The translations under genes were made by a program, and so were the position numbers. Positions 1 through 9,454 of a stretch of DNA of 64,000 nt are shown piece after piece. Position 1 is the stretch's first letter. The number at the start of each line of letters is the position of its first letter. The notes beneath the pieces are model-generated. The model saw only the letters and a list, made by a program, of their open reading frames with translations. It searched no databases and was not told where the DNA came from. Source of the stretch: DASZIT01 sp052143315 (GTDB taxonomy: Bacteria > Actinomycetota > Acidimicrobiia > Acidimicrobiales > RAAP-2); NCBI GenBank assembly GCA_052143315.1, contig JBKQTE010000054.1, forward strand, positions 62,001 to 126,000, in the 5' to 3' direction.

Positions 1-1227
1 GGCGAGCGGTATCAGCATCGTCGGTGGAACCGGGCCCCGAGTCGGGTGGTCCCAACGGAGGAGTGCTTCGACCCCGGCGATCATCCCGGTGCCGGCCCGG
101 ACGATGGGCTGGTAGTCGAGTCGCAGCTCACCTCGATCGACCGCGTGGTGCAGGTCACGCTGCAGAGCGGCCCGGTTCTCCTCGACATGTCGCTGACGGA
201 GATCGATCACTTGGCTGCGGGCGCCACCTTTGTGCTTCACCTGGTACATGGCGATGTCGGCATCCCGGAGCAGCTGTTCCGGATCGTTCTGATCCGTGCC
301 GGCGATGGCGATGCCGATGCTCCCGGAGATCTCGACCACGGCACCCGGCAGTTCGAACGGCTCCTCCAATGCCTCCACGACACGGAGTGCGATCGCTTCG
401 GCATGCGTCTGGTCGTCGAGCTCCTCGGACAGGATGACGAACTCGTCCCCCGACAGGCGGGCGAGCGTGTCGCCGGGACGGAGGAGGCGGGTGATCCGTT
501 CGGCCACGGCAACCAGGAGCGCGTCTCCCGTCTGATGACCGTAGGTGTCGTTGACGTCCTTGAAGCGGTCGAGATCGATGAAGAACACCGCGGACCGCAT
601 ATGCGAGCGCCGGCTTCGCAGAAACGCATGCTCCATGCGTTCCAACAGGAGGATGCGATTCGGAAGGCCGGTGAGGTCGTCGTGAACCGAGCGTTCGCGC
701 GCCCGATCGGACGCATCCTGCAGATCGGTCCGGGCTTGGGCATTCACCAGGTACGCAGCGGTCACGTCAGCGAGCGTCTGCGCATCGATCATCTCGTCGT
801 CGCTCAACGGCCCTGGGGTGTCGCGGTACAGGTCGAGCGCTCCGAGCTGCTTCGAACCCTGGCGCAGCGGGAAGGTGAACACCGCCCCAAGTCCCTCTTT
901 GAGCGCTCGGGGCCTGAACCGTGTGAAGTCATCGCCGCTGCGAAGGTCCGGGACGGAGACGGCTTCACCCGACTGATAGGCAGCCACGCAGGGCCCTTCC
1001 CCGAGCTCGGTCTGCAGCTGCTCATAGCGCAACGCCGAATCGTCCGAGGCGGCCACGTAGCGGGGACGCAGCGTCGGGGAGATGAGCGTCACCCCGGCGG
1101 CCGTGATCGGCATCATCTCGACGATCCTCAGGACGAGGTGCTCCAAGATCCCCTGGATGGGGAAGTCGGTCACCATCGTCCGGGCGAAATCGCTCAAGAC
1201 CGCAGAAAGCTGCTTTTCACTCGACAT
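1..1227 (-). CDS. GAF-GGDEF-EAL cyclic-di-GMP protein (partial, C-terminus off the left edge)
   Basis: Reading frame open from ATG at 1227 to the window edge (409 codons seen), so the stop lies outside. Order of domains: a GAF-like sensor (about residues 20-160), a GGDEF domain (about 175-340) with DDLTGLPNR at 183-191, LDRFKDVNDTYGH at 219-231 and the signature SGDEF at 259-263, then the start of an EAL domain with YQPIV at 372-376 and the EALLRW motif at 387-392. An RxxD inhibitory-site motif (RPGD, 250-253) lies five residues before SGDEF, as in feedback-inhibited diguanylate cyclases. The protein probably makes and/or degrades c-di-GMP in response to a small ligand or redox cue. Which activity dominates cannot be judged because the rest of EAL is missing. 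It is divergent from the copper monooxygenase at 1471. Confidence 0.9.
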   Translation of the reverse strand, partial: MSSEKQLSAVLSDFARTMVTDFPIQGILEHLVLRIVEMMPITAAGVTLISPTLRPRYVAASDDSALRYEQLQTELGEGPCVAAYQSGEAVSVPDLRSGDDFTRFRPRALKEGLGAVFTFPLRQGSKQLGALDLYRDTPGPLSDDEMIDAQTLADVTAAYLVNAQARTDLQDASDRARERSVHDDLTGLPNRILLLERMEHAFLRSRRSHMRSAVFFIDLDRFKDVNDTYGHQTGDALLVAVAERITRLLRPGDTLARLSGDEFVILSEELDDQTHAEAIALRVVEALEEPFELPGAVVEISGSIGIAIAGTDQNDPEQLLRDADIAMYQVKHKGGARSQVIDLRQRHVEENRAALQRDLHHAVDRGELRLDYQPIVRAGTGMIAGVEALLRWDHPTRGPVPPTMLIPLA

Positions 1228-1274
1228 TCGGGCCGCCCCGTGCTGCGCTCCAAGCGCCCCTCGCCGACCCCCAA

Positions 1275-1299
1275 ATTATCACGATCAGTATCACGATCA
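1275..1299 (-). promoter_or_regulatory. Putative promoter with 11-bp direct repeat upstream of the GAF-GGDEF-EAL gene
   Basis: On the plus strand TATCACGATCA occurs twice (1277-1287 and 1289-1299), 12 bp apart. Read on the minus strand the end of the repeat forms GATAAT (1280-1275), a good -10 box about 45 nt before the ATG at 1227. GACATCCAG is also repeated at 1301-1309 and 1314-1322. The AT-rich island stands out in a GC-rich background. Binding of a regulator to the repeats is inference. Confidence 0.4.
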
Positions 1300-1458
1300 C
1301 GACATCCAGTCAGGACATCCAGGCGGCCAGGCTCCGGCCGCCGTCGCCCGGCCCGTTGAGCGCTCGCTGAGGGCGGCCGCCCAGGCTGCGGTGGCTGCGG
1401 GCGGCCCACACTCGGAAGCACCCCGAGCCCCGACCTGAAGTCCGGGCGCCGGCGGAAC

Positions 1459-1464
1459 TACCAT
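1459..1464 (+). promoter_or_regulatory. -10 box (TACCAT) of a probable leaderless transcript
   Basis: TACCAT is followed by six bases and then the ATG at 1471, with no Shine-Dalgarno sequence. The same TANNNT plus 6-8 nt arrangement precedes other starts in this window (14782, 21732, 27085 minus, 39882 minus, 54349). Confidence 0.45.
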
Positions 1465-1470
1465 CGCCCT

Positions 1471-2643
1471 ATGGGCGGAGCAAGATCACGGGTGATCGCC
1501 GCCTTGGTGATCACCGCCACCGCGCTGGTGGCCGGCAGCTCGGCGGCGGGAGCCAGCGCATCGGCGAACGCGCCTGTCGTGACCCAGATCGTGCTGCAGG
1601 GTCCCACCGCCTACCAGCCCAAGGCGCCACCGGGCGGAGGCACGGACGACTACCACTGCACGCTGCTCGACCCGCACCTGAAGAGCAACGCCTTCATCAC
1701 CTCGATCGACTTCCAGCCCAACAGCCCCGAGGTCCACCACGAGATCACGTACGAGGTCCCGCCCGACCTGGTGGCCGAGGCAGAAGCCCAGAACGACGGC
1801 GGCAAGGGCTGGACGTGCTTCGGCGAGTCGGGGCTCTCCGGGTCCGGTGCCAGTCGCTCCCTGAACGGTGGGACCCCGTGGCTGACGGCCTGGGGACCGG
1901 GCCACAACATCTCCAAAGAGCCGGCCGGCACGGGCGCGCCGATGCCGGCCGGGAGCCTGGTCATCGTGCAGGAGCACTACAACATGCTGGCGGGGGACAA
2001 GCCGGTCCGCTCCCAGCTCACCCTCGACACGGTGCCGGCCACCACTCCGCTGCGCCCCCTGCGCCTGGAACTGGCCGCCGCCCCGCCGGACATCCCGTGC
2101 CCAGCCGGAGCCACCGGCCCTCTGTGCAGTCGCTCGGCGGAGCTGGCGAGCGTGGGCCAGCGTTTCGGGGCCTCCCAGGAGGCACTGGTCAGCGGGCTCG
2201 AGGCAATCTGCGGTCACAACCCGACCGACCCGCCGGAAGGTGACACCGCCACCTGCACGTGGCCCATCCGGGGCCGCGGGAATATCGTGGAGCTGGCGCC
2301 GCACATGCACCTGCTGGGTGTAGGCATGAAATTCGTCCTCAATCCGGGCACCCCGACGCAGCGGACCCTGCTCAACGTGACGGACTACGACTTCCACTAC
2401 CAGCACGGCTACGACCTGGCCAAGCCGGTACCGGTGGGTCCGGGCGACACCATCGGCATCACCTGCACCTACGATCCCACGCTGGAGCAGGAGCTCCCGA
2501 ACCTGCGCAGAGTGCCCCCTCACTTCGTCACCTGGGGGGACGGATCGACCGACGAGATGTGTCTCGGGCTGATCCTCATGACGCCGCCGACCAGCGAATC
2601 CGAATCGGTGGCGCTGGCCCACGCCTTCTCGACCAGCGTCTGA
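1471..2643 (+). CDS. Secreted copper type II, ascorbate-dependent monooxygenase-like protein (PHM/DBM family)
   Basis: 390 residues with an N-terminal signal peptide (about 1-30). The copper ligands known from peptidylglycine alpha-hydroxylating and dopamine beta-monooxygenases can all be matched: an HH pair at 89-90 (PEVHHEIT) and H169 (VQEHYN) for the first copper site, HMH at 278-280 and M363 (DEMCLG) for the second. Several cysteines (63, 116, 210, 219, 247, 262, 332, 364) could form disulfides in the exported enzyme. Family members hydroxylate C-H bonds using O2 and two separate coppers; the substrate here is unknown. The gene stands alone between two c-di-GMP signalling genes. The start is set by the signal peptide and by a -10 box just upstream. 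Confidence 0.8.
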   Translation: MGGARSRVIAALVITATALVAGSSAAGASASANAPVVTQIVLQGPTAYQPKAPPGGGTDDYHCTLLDPHLKSNAFITSIDFQPNSPEVHHEITYEVPPDLVAEAEAQNDGGKGWTCFGESGLSGSGASRSLNGGTPWLTAWGPGHNISKEPAGTGAPMPAGSLVIVQEHYNMLAGDKPVRSQLTLDTVPATTPLRPLRLELAAAPPDIPCPAGATGPLCSRSAELASVGQRFGASQEALVSGLEAICGHNPTDPPEGDTATCTWPIRGRGNIVELAPHMHLLGVGMKFVLNPGTPTQRTLLNVTDYDFHYQHGYDLAKPVPVGPGDTIGITCTYDPTLEQELPNLRRVPPHFVTWGDGSTDEMCLGLILMTPPTSESESVALAHAFSTSV

Positions 2644-2861
2644 GCAGGGTCTGCCACCACGATCCGGGATGTCGGGTGCCCTCACGTGCATGCCCTCTTC
2701 GGCAAGGCACAGGCAGCCGAAGGGGCCGGCTGCGGGAGCACCGCCGTCCTTCCCGCTGCACCGAGTCGAGGCCCTGACTGGTGCGTGCTCACGTCCGGCT
2801 CTTAAGACTTCGTGCCAAAAAGCCGAAAGTGAAAGGGGTAGGAACGAACTAGGAGTCTGAC

Positions 2862-4553
2862 GTGGTGGATAGTCTGAATAACGGGCAACCGCAATCCAGG
2901 TCTGCTTCGAAATCGACCAGGGATACGGGTATCCCCTCTTCGGGTCGGTTGGCGGCGCTGATCGGTGCCAGATCCGATCAGACACTCGTGTCGTGGCTGG
3001 ACACGCACGCCGATGCGATGGTGGGCGCGGTCAGCCAGATCGGTGCGCCCGTGGAGATGCCGGCATCAGTCCCGCTGGGACCGGAGCATCAGGAGGACAC
3101 CCGCTCGTTCCTCGAGCTGGTGGTCCCCGAGGACTCGCGTGCCGTGACCGATGCATTCGTGGCTGCCCTCACCCGGGGGGTCGGTGTCGCCAAGGTCCAC
3201 ATGTCCAGCGACCCGGACAACTCGTTCCTTCTGCACTACCTGGATCTACGGGAAGAACACGGCATCATCTTGCGGCTGGTGACCCCTGGTGACACCGTCG
3301 GTGACCAGTACAGCGAGCCGATCCGAGCCGATGAGCTCGCCTCCACCCGACCGCGCCTCGGCATCATGATCAAGAGCGAGACCGCTGCCATCATCTCTGT
3401 CGATCAGGCCATCACGCTCATGCTGGGATGGACCGCTGAGGACTTGGTAGGTCACTCGACCCTTGACTTCGTCCATCCGGACGATCACGTCCGGGCCATC
3501 GACAACTGGATGAGCCGGCTGACCAGGGAGCACGGCCACAGCGTCCAGAGCACACGACTCCGCTATCTTTGCAAGGACGGCACCTGGCTTTGGCTCGAGA
3601 CCTCAAATGACTTCCAGCTTCGAGAGGATGGAACGACAGTTGTCGTGGCCCAGCTACTCGACGTTTCCGATGAGATGGCGGCAGTCGAGGCGCTGCGTTA
3701 CAACGAGCAGTTCCTCCGGCGACTGACCGATACCGTACCTGTCGGGCTCTTCCACATCGCCGGGAACAACAACGTGCTCTTTGTCAACCCCGTGCTCCAA
3801 GACCTGATCGGAGACGTCTCGATCCAGTCGCTGTCCGACCTCACCACCGCCATGGCGGCTGCGGGACCGATCTTGGACGCGGCGATCGCCGGTGTCATGA
3901 CTGATGGCCGTGACACCGACCTGGATCTGAGCTTGAACACGGACAACGAAGGGTTGCGATCGGTTCGAGTCACGTTGCGCGCCGTGGTCGGCGAGGAACG
4001 AGTGCTCGGAGTCCTGGGCTGCGTGGTGGACGTGACCGACCTGAGGAAGTTGGCCGATACCGATGTTCTGACCGGGCTCCGTAACCGGCGAGCGATCGTG
4101 AGCGATCTCGAGGAGGATCTCATCCTCCATGCCGGCAACGTGAGCGTGATCTATGCCGATCTCGACGGCTTCAAGCTGGTCAACGACCGGTACGGCCACC
4201 AGGTGGGGGACCAGCTGCTCGCCGATGTGGCCGGACGGCTCAGTTCGGCACTCCGGCCCGGAGATCGCGTCGGGCGCCTCGGAGGAGACGAATTCCTCGT
4301 CGTGTGCCCTGGCGTGGCAACCCCCAAAGCCGTGCTCGAGGTGGCACGACGCCTGGACAAGGTTCTCAAACCGGCGTTCTGCCTATCCGATATCTCGGTT
4401 CGTGTCGTGGCCAGCCTGGGCATCGCCTGCGGCACGCCCGGCGTCACGGCCGATGAGCTCATCTCGTGCTCCGACTCGGAGATGTACGAGGTCAAGCAGG
4501 CACGCGGGAGTGCTCCACCAGAACTTCTGGTGAGTCGTTCAGCCAGCCAGTAG
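2862..4553 (+). CDS. Multi-PAS sensor diguanylate cyclase (GGDEF)
   Basis: 563 residues, apparently soluble. One weak PAS-like region (about 30-150), a clear PAS/PAC (about 165-275) and another PAS-like segment (about 285-395) precede a GGDEF domain (about 400-555). The domain has DVLTGLRNRR, LDGFKLVNDRYGH, an intact GGDEF at 474-478 and an RPGD inhibitory-site motif at 465-468. It should condense two GTP into c-di-GMP, with the PAS domains tuning activity. There is no EAL or HD-GYP domain. The start is GTG at 2862 or 2865; AGGAG at 2851-2855 fits either. The neighbouring copper monooxygenase and the other GGDEF gene suggest a local signalling cluster, but no shared operon is visible. Confidence 0.88.
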   Translation: MVDSLNNGQPQSRSASKSTRDTGIPSSGRLAALIGARSDQTLVSWLDTHADAMVGAVSQIGAPVEMPASVPLGPEHQEDTRSFLELVVPEDSRAVTDAFVAALTRGVGVAKVHMSSDPDNSFLLHYLDLREEHGIILRLVTPGDTVGDQYSEPIRADELASTRPRLGIMIKSETAAIISVDQAITLMLGWTAEDLVGHSTLDFVHPDDHVRAIDNWMSRLTREHGHSVQSTRLRYLCKDGTWLWLETSNDFQLREDGTTVVVAQLLDVSDEMAAVEALRYNEQFLRRLTDTVPVGLFHIAGNNNVLFVNPVLQDLIGDVSIQSLSDLTTAMAAAGPILDAAIAGVMTDGRDTDLDLSLNTDNEGLRSVRVTLRAVVGEERVLGVLGCVVDVTDLRKLADTDVLTGLRNRRAIVSDLEEDLILHAGNVSVIYADLDGFKLVNDRYGHQVGDQLLADVAGRLSSALRPGDRVGRLGGDEFLVVCPGVATPKAVLEVARRLDKVLKPAFCLSDISVRVVASLGIACGTPGVTADELISCSDSEMYEVKQARGSAPPELLVSRSASQ

Positions 4554-4737
4554 CGCCGCGGTTCGATCTGGGACCGCCGGGCCACTCGAGCCACCCTCGC
4601 CCAGCGGTGGCGCGGTGAGCCCCGCCGACCCGGGACCGCTCGATCGTCGGTGATCCCGTCCGGCGCCCAGGCAGTGGAGCCGATGCCCGACGTAGTCTCG
4701 GTCTCGTTCCCGAACCTGACCCCGAAGCGAGGCGACG

Positions 4738-5565
4738 ATGACCCCGGCACAGGATGCACCCGCGCAGGGCCCCCTGGGCCCCCTCGCCCGCTACGAGCAG
4801 AACGTCATCGACCGGATCGAGAACTTCAACGACCCGCGCCAGGAGTGGCGGCGACTCTTCTCCGAGCTGCTCGGCACGTTCTTCCTGGTGCTGGTGGCGG
4901 CGGGCGGGGGCATGATGAGCCAGGCCTTTCCGGGGGTGATCAGCCGCTCGGCGGCGGTCGTGGCCCCGGGCCTGATGGTCATGGGGATCATCATGTTCAT
5001 GGGCAAGGTGTCCGGCGCCCATCTGAACCCGGCCGTCAGCATCGCCTTCGCTCTGCGCCGGGACTTCCCGTGGCGGCGCGTCCCCGGCTACATCGTCACG
5101 CAGCTCATCGGGGCCACGCTCGCCGCCCTCGTCCTGCACGCCATCATCAATGTGTCGGCCAGGTACGGGGCCAACTATCCCGCCCATGGCTACTCCGACC
5201 TGGCGGCGTTCTGGATGGAGCTCATCTTGACCATGGGCCTGGTCAGCGTGATCCTGGGCACCGCCTCGGGCGCCCAGAACATCGGGATCTTCGGTGCCTT
5301 GGGGGTCGGTGGCTACATCGCCCTGGCCGGTCTGTGGGGCAGCCCCATCTCGGGCGCCTCGATGAACCCGGCCCGCACGTTCGGGCCCGACCTGGTCGGC
5401 ACCACCTTTACCGGCTACTGGGTCTACGTGGCCGGGCCGATCGCCGGTGCCACACTGGCGGCCGGTGCCGCCTTCGTCCTGCGGGGCCGAGGCGGTGGCA
5501 GGTCCGGTGCCGGGGCGGCGCAGGGCGGCCTCTTCACCGAGGTGTTCGAGTCCGGCCAGTCCTGA
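4738..5565 (+). CDS. Aquaporin / MIP-family channel
   Basis: 275 residues with about six hydrophobic segments and both half-helix signatures: HLNPAV (N97-P98-A99) and SMNPARTFGPD (N210-P211-A212). The arginine after the second NPA (R213), part of the selectivity filter, is present. An extended N-terminal tail of about 40 polar residues precedes the first membrane helix. It conducts water or small neutral solutes across the cytoplasmic membrane; I cannot separate aquaporin from glycerol facilitator by eye. GGCGACG lies just before the ATG. The gene 113 bp downstream is a GH63-like glycosidase, so a joint role in solute or osmolyte handling is possible but inferred only from position. Confidence 0.92.
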   Translation: MTPAQDAPAQGPLGPLARYEQNVIDRIENFNDPRQEWRRLFSELLGTFFLVLVAAGGGMMSQAFPGVISRSAAVVAPGLMVMGIIMFMGKVSGAHLNPAVSIAFALRRDFPWRRVPGYIVTQLIGATLAALVLHAIINVSARYGANYPAHGYSDLAAFWMELILTMGLVSVILGTASGAQNIGIFGALGVGGYIALAGLWGSPISGASMNPARTFGPDLVGTTFTGYWVYVAGPIAGATLAAGAAFVLRGRGGGRSGAGAAQGGLFTEVFESGQS

Positions 5566-5678
5566 GAGAGGTGAATTCTTCGCGTGACCCTTGATCCACG
5601 CAGGCTTCCGGGCGAGAGTGGCCGGTCGCGAGCAGGGTCGACGGCCTCACCCAACATCTCGAGGCGCAAGGAGAGGGC

Positions 5679-8372
5679 ATGGGCACAGAGAGGGACCGCG
5701 TCGCTGGGTTCGGCCATCTGGAGGACGGGCTGCGGACGGCCAGCGACTGGTACTGGTGGGGGCCGTATCTGAGCGAGCGTCAGTGGGGGACGGTGCGCGA
5801 GGACTACAGCGCCGACGGCGACGCCTGGAGCTACCTCACCCACGACCAGGCCAGATCCCGCGCCTACCGCTGGGGCGACGACGGACTGGCCGGGTTCTCC
5901 GACATCGAACAGCGGCTGTGCCTCGGACTGGCCCTGTGGAACGGTCGTGACCCGATACTGAAGGAGCGGCTCTTCGGGCTGAACCAGTCCGAAGCCAACC
6001 ACGGCGAAGACGTCAAGGAGTACTGGTGGTATCTCGACGGGCTCCCCAGCCATGCGTGGAACCGCTGGCGCTACCACTACCCCCAGGGCGCCTTTCCCTA
6101 CGGGGACCTGGTGGCCGAGAACAGCCGGCGGAGCCGCACCGAGCCCGAGTACGAACTGCTCGACACCGGCGTCTTCGACGAGGACCGCTACTGGGTGGTC
6201 GAGGCCCACTACGCCAAGGCCGACCCCACCGACCTGCTGCTCGAGATCGAGGTCACCAACGCCGGCCCCGAGGCCGACACCCTCCACGTGCTGCCCACTG
6301 CCTGGTTCCGCAACACCTGGTCGTGGGAGGTCGACGGCGACAAGCCCCAGTTGGGCCTGGACGAGCTGGGCCTGCGCATCGACCATCCCTGGCTGGGCAC
6401 CCTCGAGCTGGTGGCGGGTCCGAGCCCTGACGGGACCAGCCCTGAGCCGTTGTTCTGCGAGAACGAGACCAATGCCGCTCGCCTGTTCGGCGTCGATCCC
6501 CTCACCCCGTTCCCCAAGGACGGCATCAACGACCACGTGGTGCACGGGGCACCCACGGTCAACCCCGAACGGGTCGGCACCAAGGCGGCCTACTGGTACC
6601 GGCTCCACGTCGGGCCGGGCGAGACGGTGACCGTGAAGCTACGGCTGCGGCCCAGGAGCGAAGACCGCCCCCCGACCGACGAACTGCTCGGGACGGGCTT
6701 CGACACCGTGGTGGCCCGACGACGAGCCGAGGCCGACGAGTTCTACGCCGGGCTCACCGGACCCACCTGCACGGACGACGAGGCCCTGGTGATGCGCCAG
6801 GCCTTTGCCGGCCTGCTGTGGAGCAAGCAGCTCTACCACTACGACGTGGCCCGCTGGTTGGAAGGGGACCCGACCCAGCCTCCGCCTCCCGAGGGCCGAT
6901 CGAACGCCCGCAACGCCCGCTGGCGGCACTTCGAGTCCTTCGACATCATGTCCATGCCCGACAAGTGGGAGTACCCGTGGTTCGCCGCCTGGGATCTGGC
7001 CTTCCACTGCATTCCCCTGGCCCACATCGACCCGGCGTTCGCCAAGTACCAGTTGATCCTGGTGTGCCGTGAGTGGTTCCAGCACCCCAACGGGGCGCTG
7101 CCGGCGTACGAGTGGGACTTCGGCGACGTGAACCCACCGGTCCAGGCCTGGGCCGCCCTCGAGGTGTTCGCCATCGACGGGGGGACCGACCTCGAATTCC
7201 TGAGCCGGATCCTCGACAAGCTCATGGTGAACTTCACCTGGTGGGTCAACCGCGAGGACGCCGACGGCTCGAACCTGTTCGAGGGCGGGTTCCTCGGTCT
7301 CGACAACATCGGTCCGATCGACCGGTCCCACCTCCCGGTGGGCGGGCTGCTCCAGCAGGCCGACGCCACCGGCTGGATGGCCTACTACGCGCTGACCCTC
7401 GGCACCATCGCCTCGATCCTCAACCGCGCCGGCCAGCGGCCGGTCACCGACCTGGTGGTCAAGTTCCTCGAGCACTTCGCCCTGGTGTCGGAGGCGATGG
7501 ACCGCCTGGGGCTCTATGACGAGACCGAAGGCCTCTACTTCGACCGCCTCCGCCTACCGGACGGCACCGAGGTCCCGATCAAGGTCCGCTCCATGGTCGG
7601 GATCATCCCCATGCTGGCCTCGGGCATCGTCGACGGGGCCCTGCTCGACCGGGCCCAGCTGCTCGGCAAGGGCTTCGCCTCCCACCGCCAGCAACTCGAC
7701 CTCGACCAGCTGGCCGCCACAGGCGTGCTGCGCGGCGAGCCGGGCGACCAGCGATTGATGCTCGGTGTCGTGAGCATGGACCACGTCCTGCGCCTCGTCA
7801 GCCGTCTGCTCGACGAGAGCGAGTTCCTCTCGCCCCACGGCCTGCGCGCCCTGTCCGCCTACCACCGCCAGCATCCCTGCGTGCTGGACGTCGAAGGGGT
7901 GCACGCCAGTATCGACTACGAGCCCGCCGAGTCGACGACCGCCATGTTCGGAGGGAACTCCAACTGGCGGGGACCGGTGTGGTTCCCGCTCAACTACCTC
8001 GTCTGCAACGCCATCGAACGCTACGGCCGGTTCCTGGGTGACGAGGTCCGACTCGACTACCCGACCGGTTCGGGAAACCAGCTGTCCCTCGACGAGATCG
8101 CCACCGAGCTGCGCAAGAGGACGGTGGCGCTCTTCCTGGTGGACGGGGACGGCCGCCGACCTTGCTTCGGCCGCTACGAAAAGCTGCAGACCGACCCTCG
8201 ATGGAAGAACAACCTCCTGTTCAACGAGTACTTCAACGGTGACACTGGCGAGGGGCTGGGCGCCACCCACCAGACCGGATGGACGGCACTGGTGGCCGAC
8301 CAGATCCGCCGAGCCCACGACCCCGACGTGCTCTCGCTCTTCGACGTGGCCCACCGGGTCGCCGGCCAGTGA
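5679..8372 (+). CDS. GH63 / MGH1-like glucosidase
   Basis: 897 residues, no signal peptide, so cytoplasmic. The N-terminal half is beta-rich; the C-terminal half (from about 360) is the (alpha/alpha)6-type region of mannosyl-oligosaccharide glucosidase-like enzymes. The likely acid/base pair is D439 in AAWDLAFH and a glutamate near 850-858 in FNEYFNGDTGEGLGATH; W-rich segments such as YWWYLDGLPSH fit a sugar-binding cleft. Related bacterial proteins hydrolyse alpha-glucosides or mannosyl/glucosylglycerate, so turnover of a compatible solute or short oligosaccharide is plausible; the substrate is not determined. GGAGAGGGC precedes the ATG. It follows the aquaporin gene in the same direction. 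Confidence 0.82.
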   Translation: MGTERDRVAGFGHLEDGLRTASDWYWWGPYLSERQWGTVREDYSADGDAWSYLTHDQARSRAYRWGDDGLAGFSDIEQRLCLGLALWNGRDPILKERLFGLNQSEANHGEDVKEYWWYLDGLPSHAWNRWRYHYPQGAFPYGDLVAENSRRSRTEPEYELLDTGVFDEDRYWVVEAHYAKADPTDLLLEIEVTNAGPEADTLHVLPTAWFRNTWSWEVDGDKPQLGLDELGLRIDHPWLGTLELVAGPSPDGTSPEPLFCENETNAARLFGVDPLTPFPKDGINDHVVHGAPTVNPERVGTKAAYWYRLHVGPGETVTVKLRLRPRSEDRPPTDELLGTGFDTVVARRRAEADEFYAGLTGPTCTDDEALVMRQAFAGLLWSKQLYHYDVARWLEGDPTQPPPPEGRSNARNARWRHFESFDIMSMPDKWEYPWFAAWDLAFHCIPLAHIDPAFAKYQLILVCREWFQHPNGALPAYEWDFGDVNPPVQAWAALEVFAIDGGTDLEFLSRILDKLMVNFTWWVNREDADGSNLFEGGFLGLDNIGPIDRSHLPVGGLLQQADATGWMAYYALTLGTIASILNRAGQRPVTDLVVKFLEHFALVSEAMDRLGLYDETEGLYFDRLRLPDGTEVPIKVRSMVGIIPMLASGIVDGALLDRAQLLGKGFASHRQQLDLDQLAATGVLRGEPGDQRLMLGVVSMDHVLRLVSRLLDESEFLSPHGLRALSAYHRQHPCVLDVEGVHASIDYEPAESTTAMFGGNSNWRGPVWFPLNYLVCNAIERYGRFLGDEVRLDYPTGSGNQLSLDEIATELRKRTVALFLVDGDGRRPCFGRYEKLQTDPRWKNNLLFNEYFNGDTGEGLGATHQTGWTALVADQIRRAHDPDVLSLFDVAHRVAGQ

Positions 8373-8600
8373 ACGCCGACGGGGCCGACGTTCCTGACTT
8401 CGACGACGGCTTGCTGGCTGCTGCCAACGGCCGGCAGGACGCCGTTCACCATGGCGGCCGCCACGCTCCCACCGCCACCGCCGGGCGGGCCCGCGGGACC
8501 GTTCGGAGGCGAGCTCCCTGAGCGTCCGGGCTGCCGGAACACGCTGCGGCTGTGTCAGCATTGTGTGGTGCTGACGTCCCAGGTGTGCAGAGAGGACAGC

Positions 8601-9431
8601 TTGACGTCCCCGGCCCTGCGCGCCTGGGCCGACCGGCTGCGGCCGATGTGGGATCCCGACGGCACGGACCCCAAGGACATGATCGTGCACCGGAAGATGT
8701 GGGAGTGGCTCTTCATCTGCGAGGCGCTGTCCGAACGGGACATGCTCCGGCCCGGACGCTCCGGCATCGGGTTCGGTGTCGGCAAGGAACCCCTGGCGGC
8801 CTTGTTCGCCGATCGAGGGTGTCGGGTGGTGGCGACCGACCTTCAACCAGACCGTGCCGAGGCAGCCGGGTGGACACGGTCTGGCGACGAGTACGCCCAC
8901 GGGCTCGACGGCCTCAACGATGCCGGGCTCTGCGATCCGCAGAGGTTCTCCGAGCTCGTCTCCTACCGCGACGTGGACATGACCAGGTTGCCCGCCGACC
9001 TCGGCCAATTCGACTTCTCGTGGTCGTCGTGCGCCTTCGAGCACCTCGGTTCGCTCGAGGCCGGGGCTGACTTCGTCGATCGACAGATGGCATGTGTGCG
9101 TCCGGGGGGAGTCGCAGTCCACACCACCGAGTACAACATCTCGTCTGACACCGCCACCATCGACGCGGCCCCGACCGTCCTCTACCGTCGTCGTGACCTG
9201 ACCGAGCTCGCAGAGCGCCTCACCCGTCAGGGATACCGGATCACCCTCGATCTGACCGAGGGAGAAACACCCGCCGACCGCCACGTCGACGTGCCCCCGT
9301 TCAGCGACACCCATCTGCGCACGATGCTCGGTGAGTTCGTGACGACGTCGGTGGCGCTGGTGGTGGAGAAGCCCGATGACTGGCTTCCCCGACGGACCGG
9401 ATGGAGATCGGTGCTCAGAGCCCGCCGGTAG
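8601..9431 (+). CDS. Class I SAM-dependent methyltransferase-like protein
   Basis: About 276 residues. A degenerate nucleotide-binding loop (GIGFGVGKEPLAALFA) is followed by an acidic strand end (VVATDLQPDRAEA), and later FDFSWSSCAFEHLGS plus a MACVRPGGVAVHT segment, the usual methyltransferase motifs. The frame is open from 8451, but the 5' part is proline-rich and lacks a ribosome site; TTG at 8601 has AGAGGA at 8591-8596 and begins at the conserved-looking part, so I prefer it. GTG at 8565/8568 is the alternative. The product could methylate a sugar, lipid or small metabolite; substrate unknown. It converges on the surface-protein gene ending at 9455, with 23 bp between. Confidence 0.7.
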   Translation: MTSPALRAWADRLRPMWDPDGTDPKDMIVHRKMWEWLFICEALSERDMLRPGRSGIGFGVGKEPLAALFADRGCRVVATDLQPDRAEAAGWTRSGDEYAHGLDGLNDAGLCDPQRFSELVSYRDVDMTRLPADLGQFDFSWSSCAFEHLGSLEAGADFVDRQMACVRPGGVAVHTTEYNISSDTATIDAAPTVLYRRRDLTELAERLTRQGYRITLDLTEGETPADRHVDVPPFSDTHLRTMLGEFVTTSVALVVEKPDDWLPRRTGWRSVLRARR

Positions 9432-9454
9432 ACGACCGCCGCCGACCCGGTGGC

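Noticed and set aside
46..1359. Long plus-strand frame over the GAF-GGDEF-EAL gene
   Set aside because: The minus strand encodes clear GAF, GGDEF and EAL motifs; the plus frame is a shadow.
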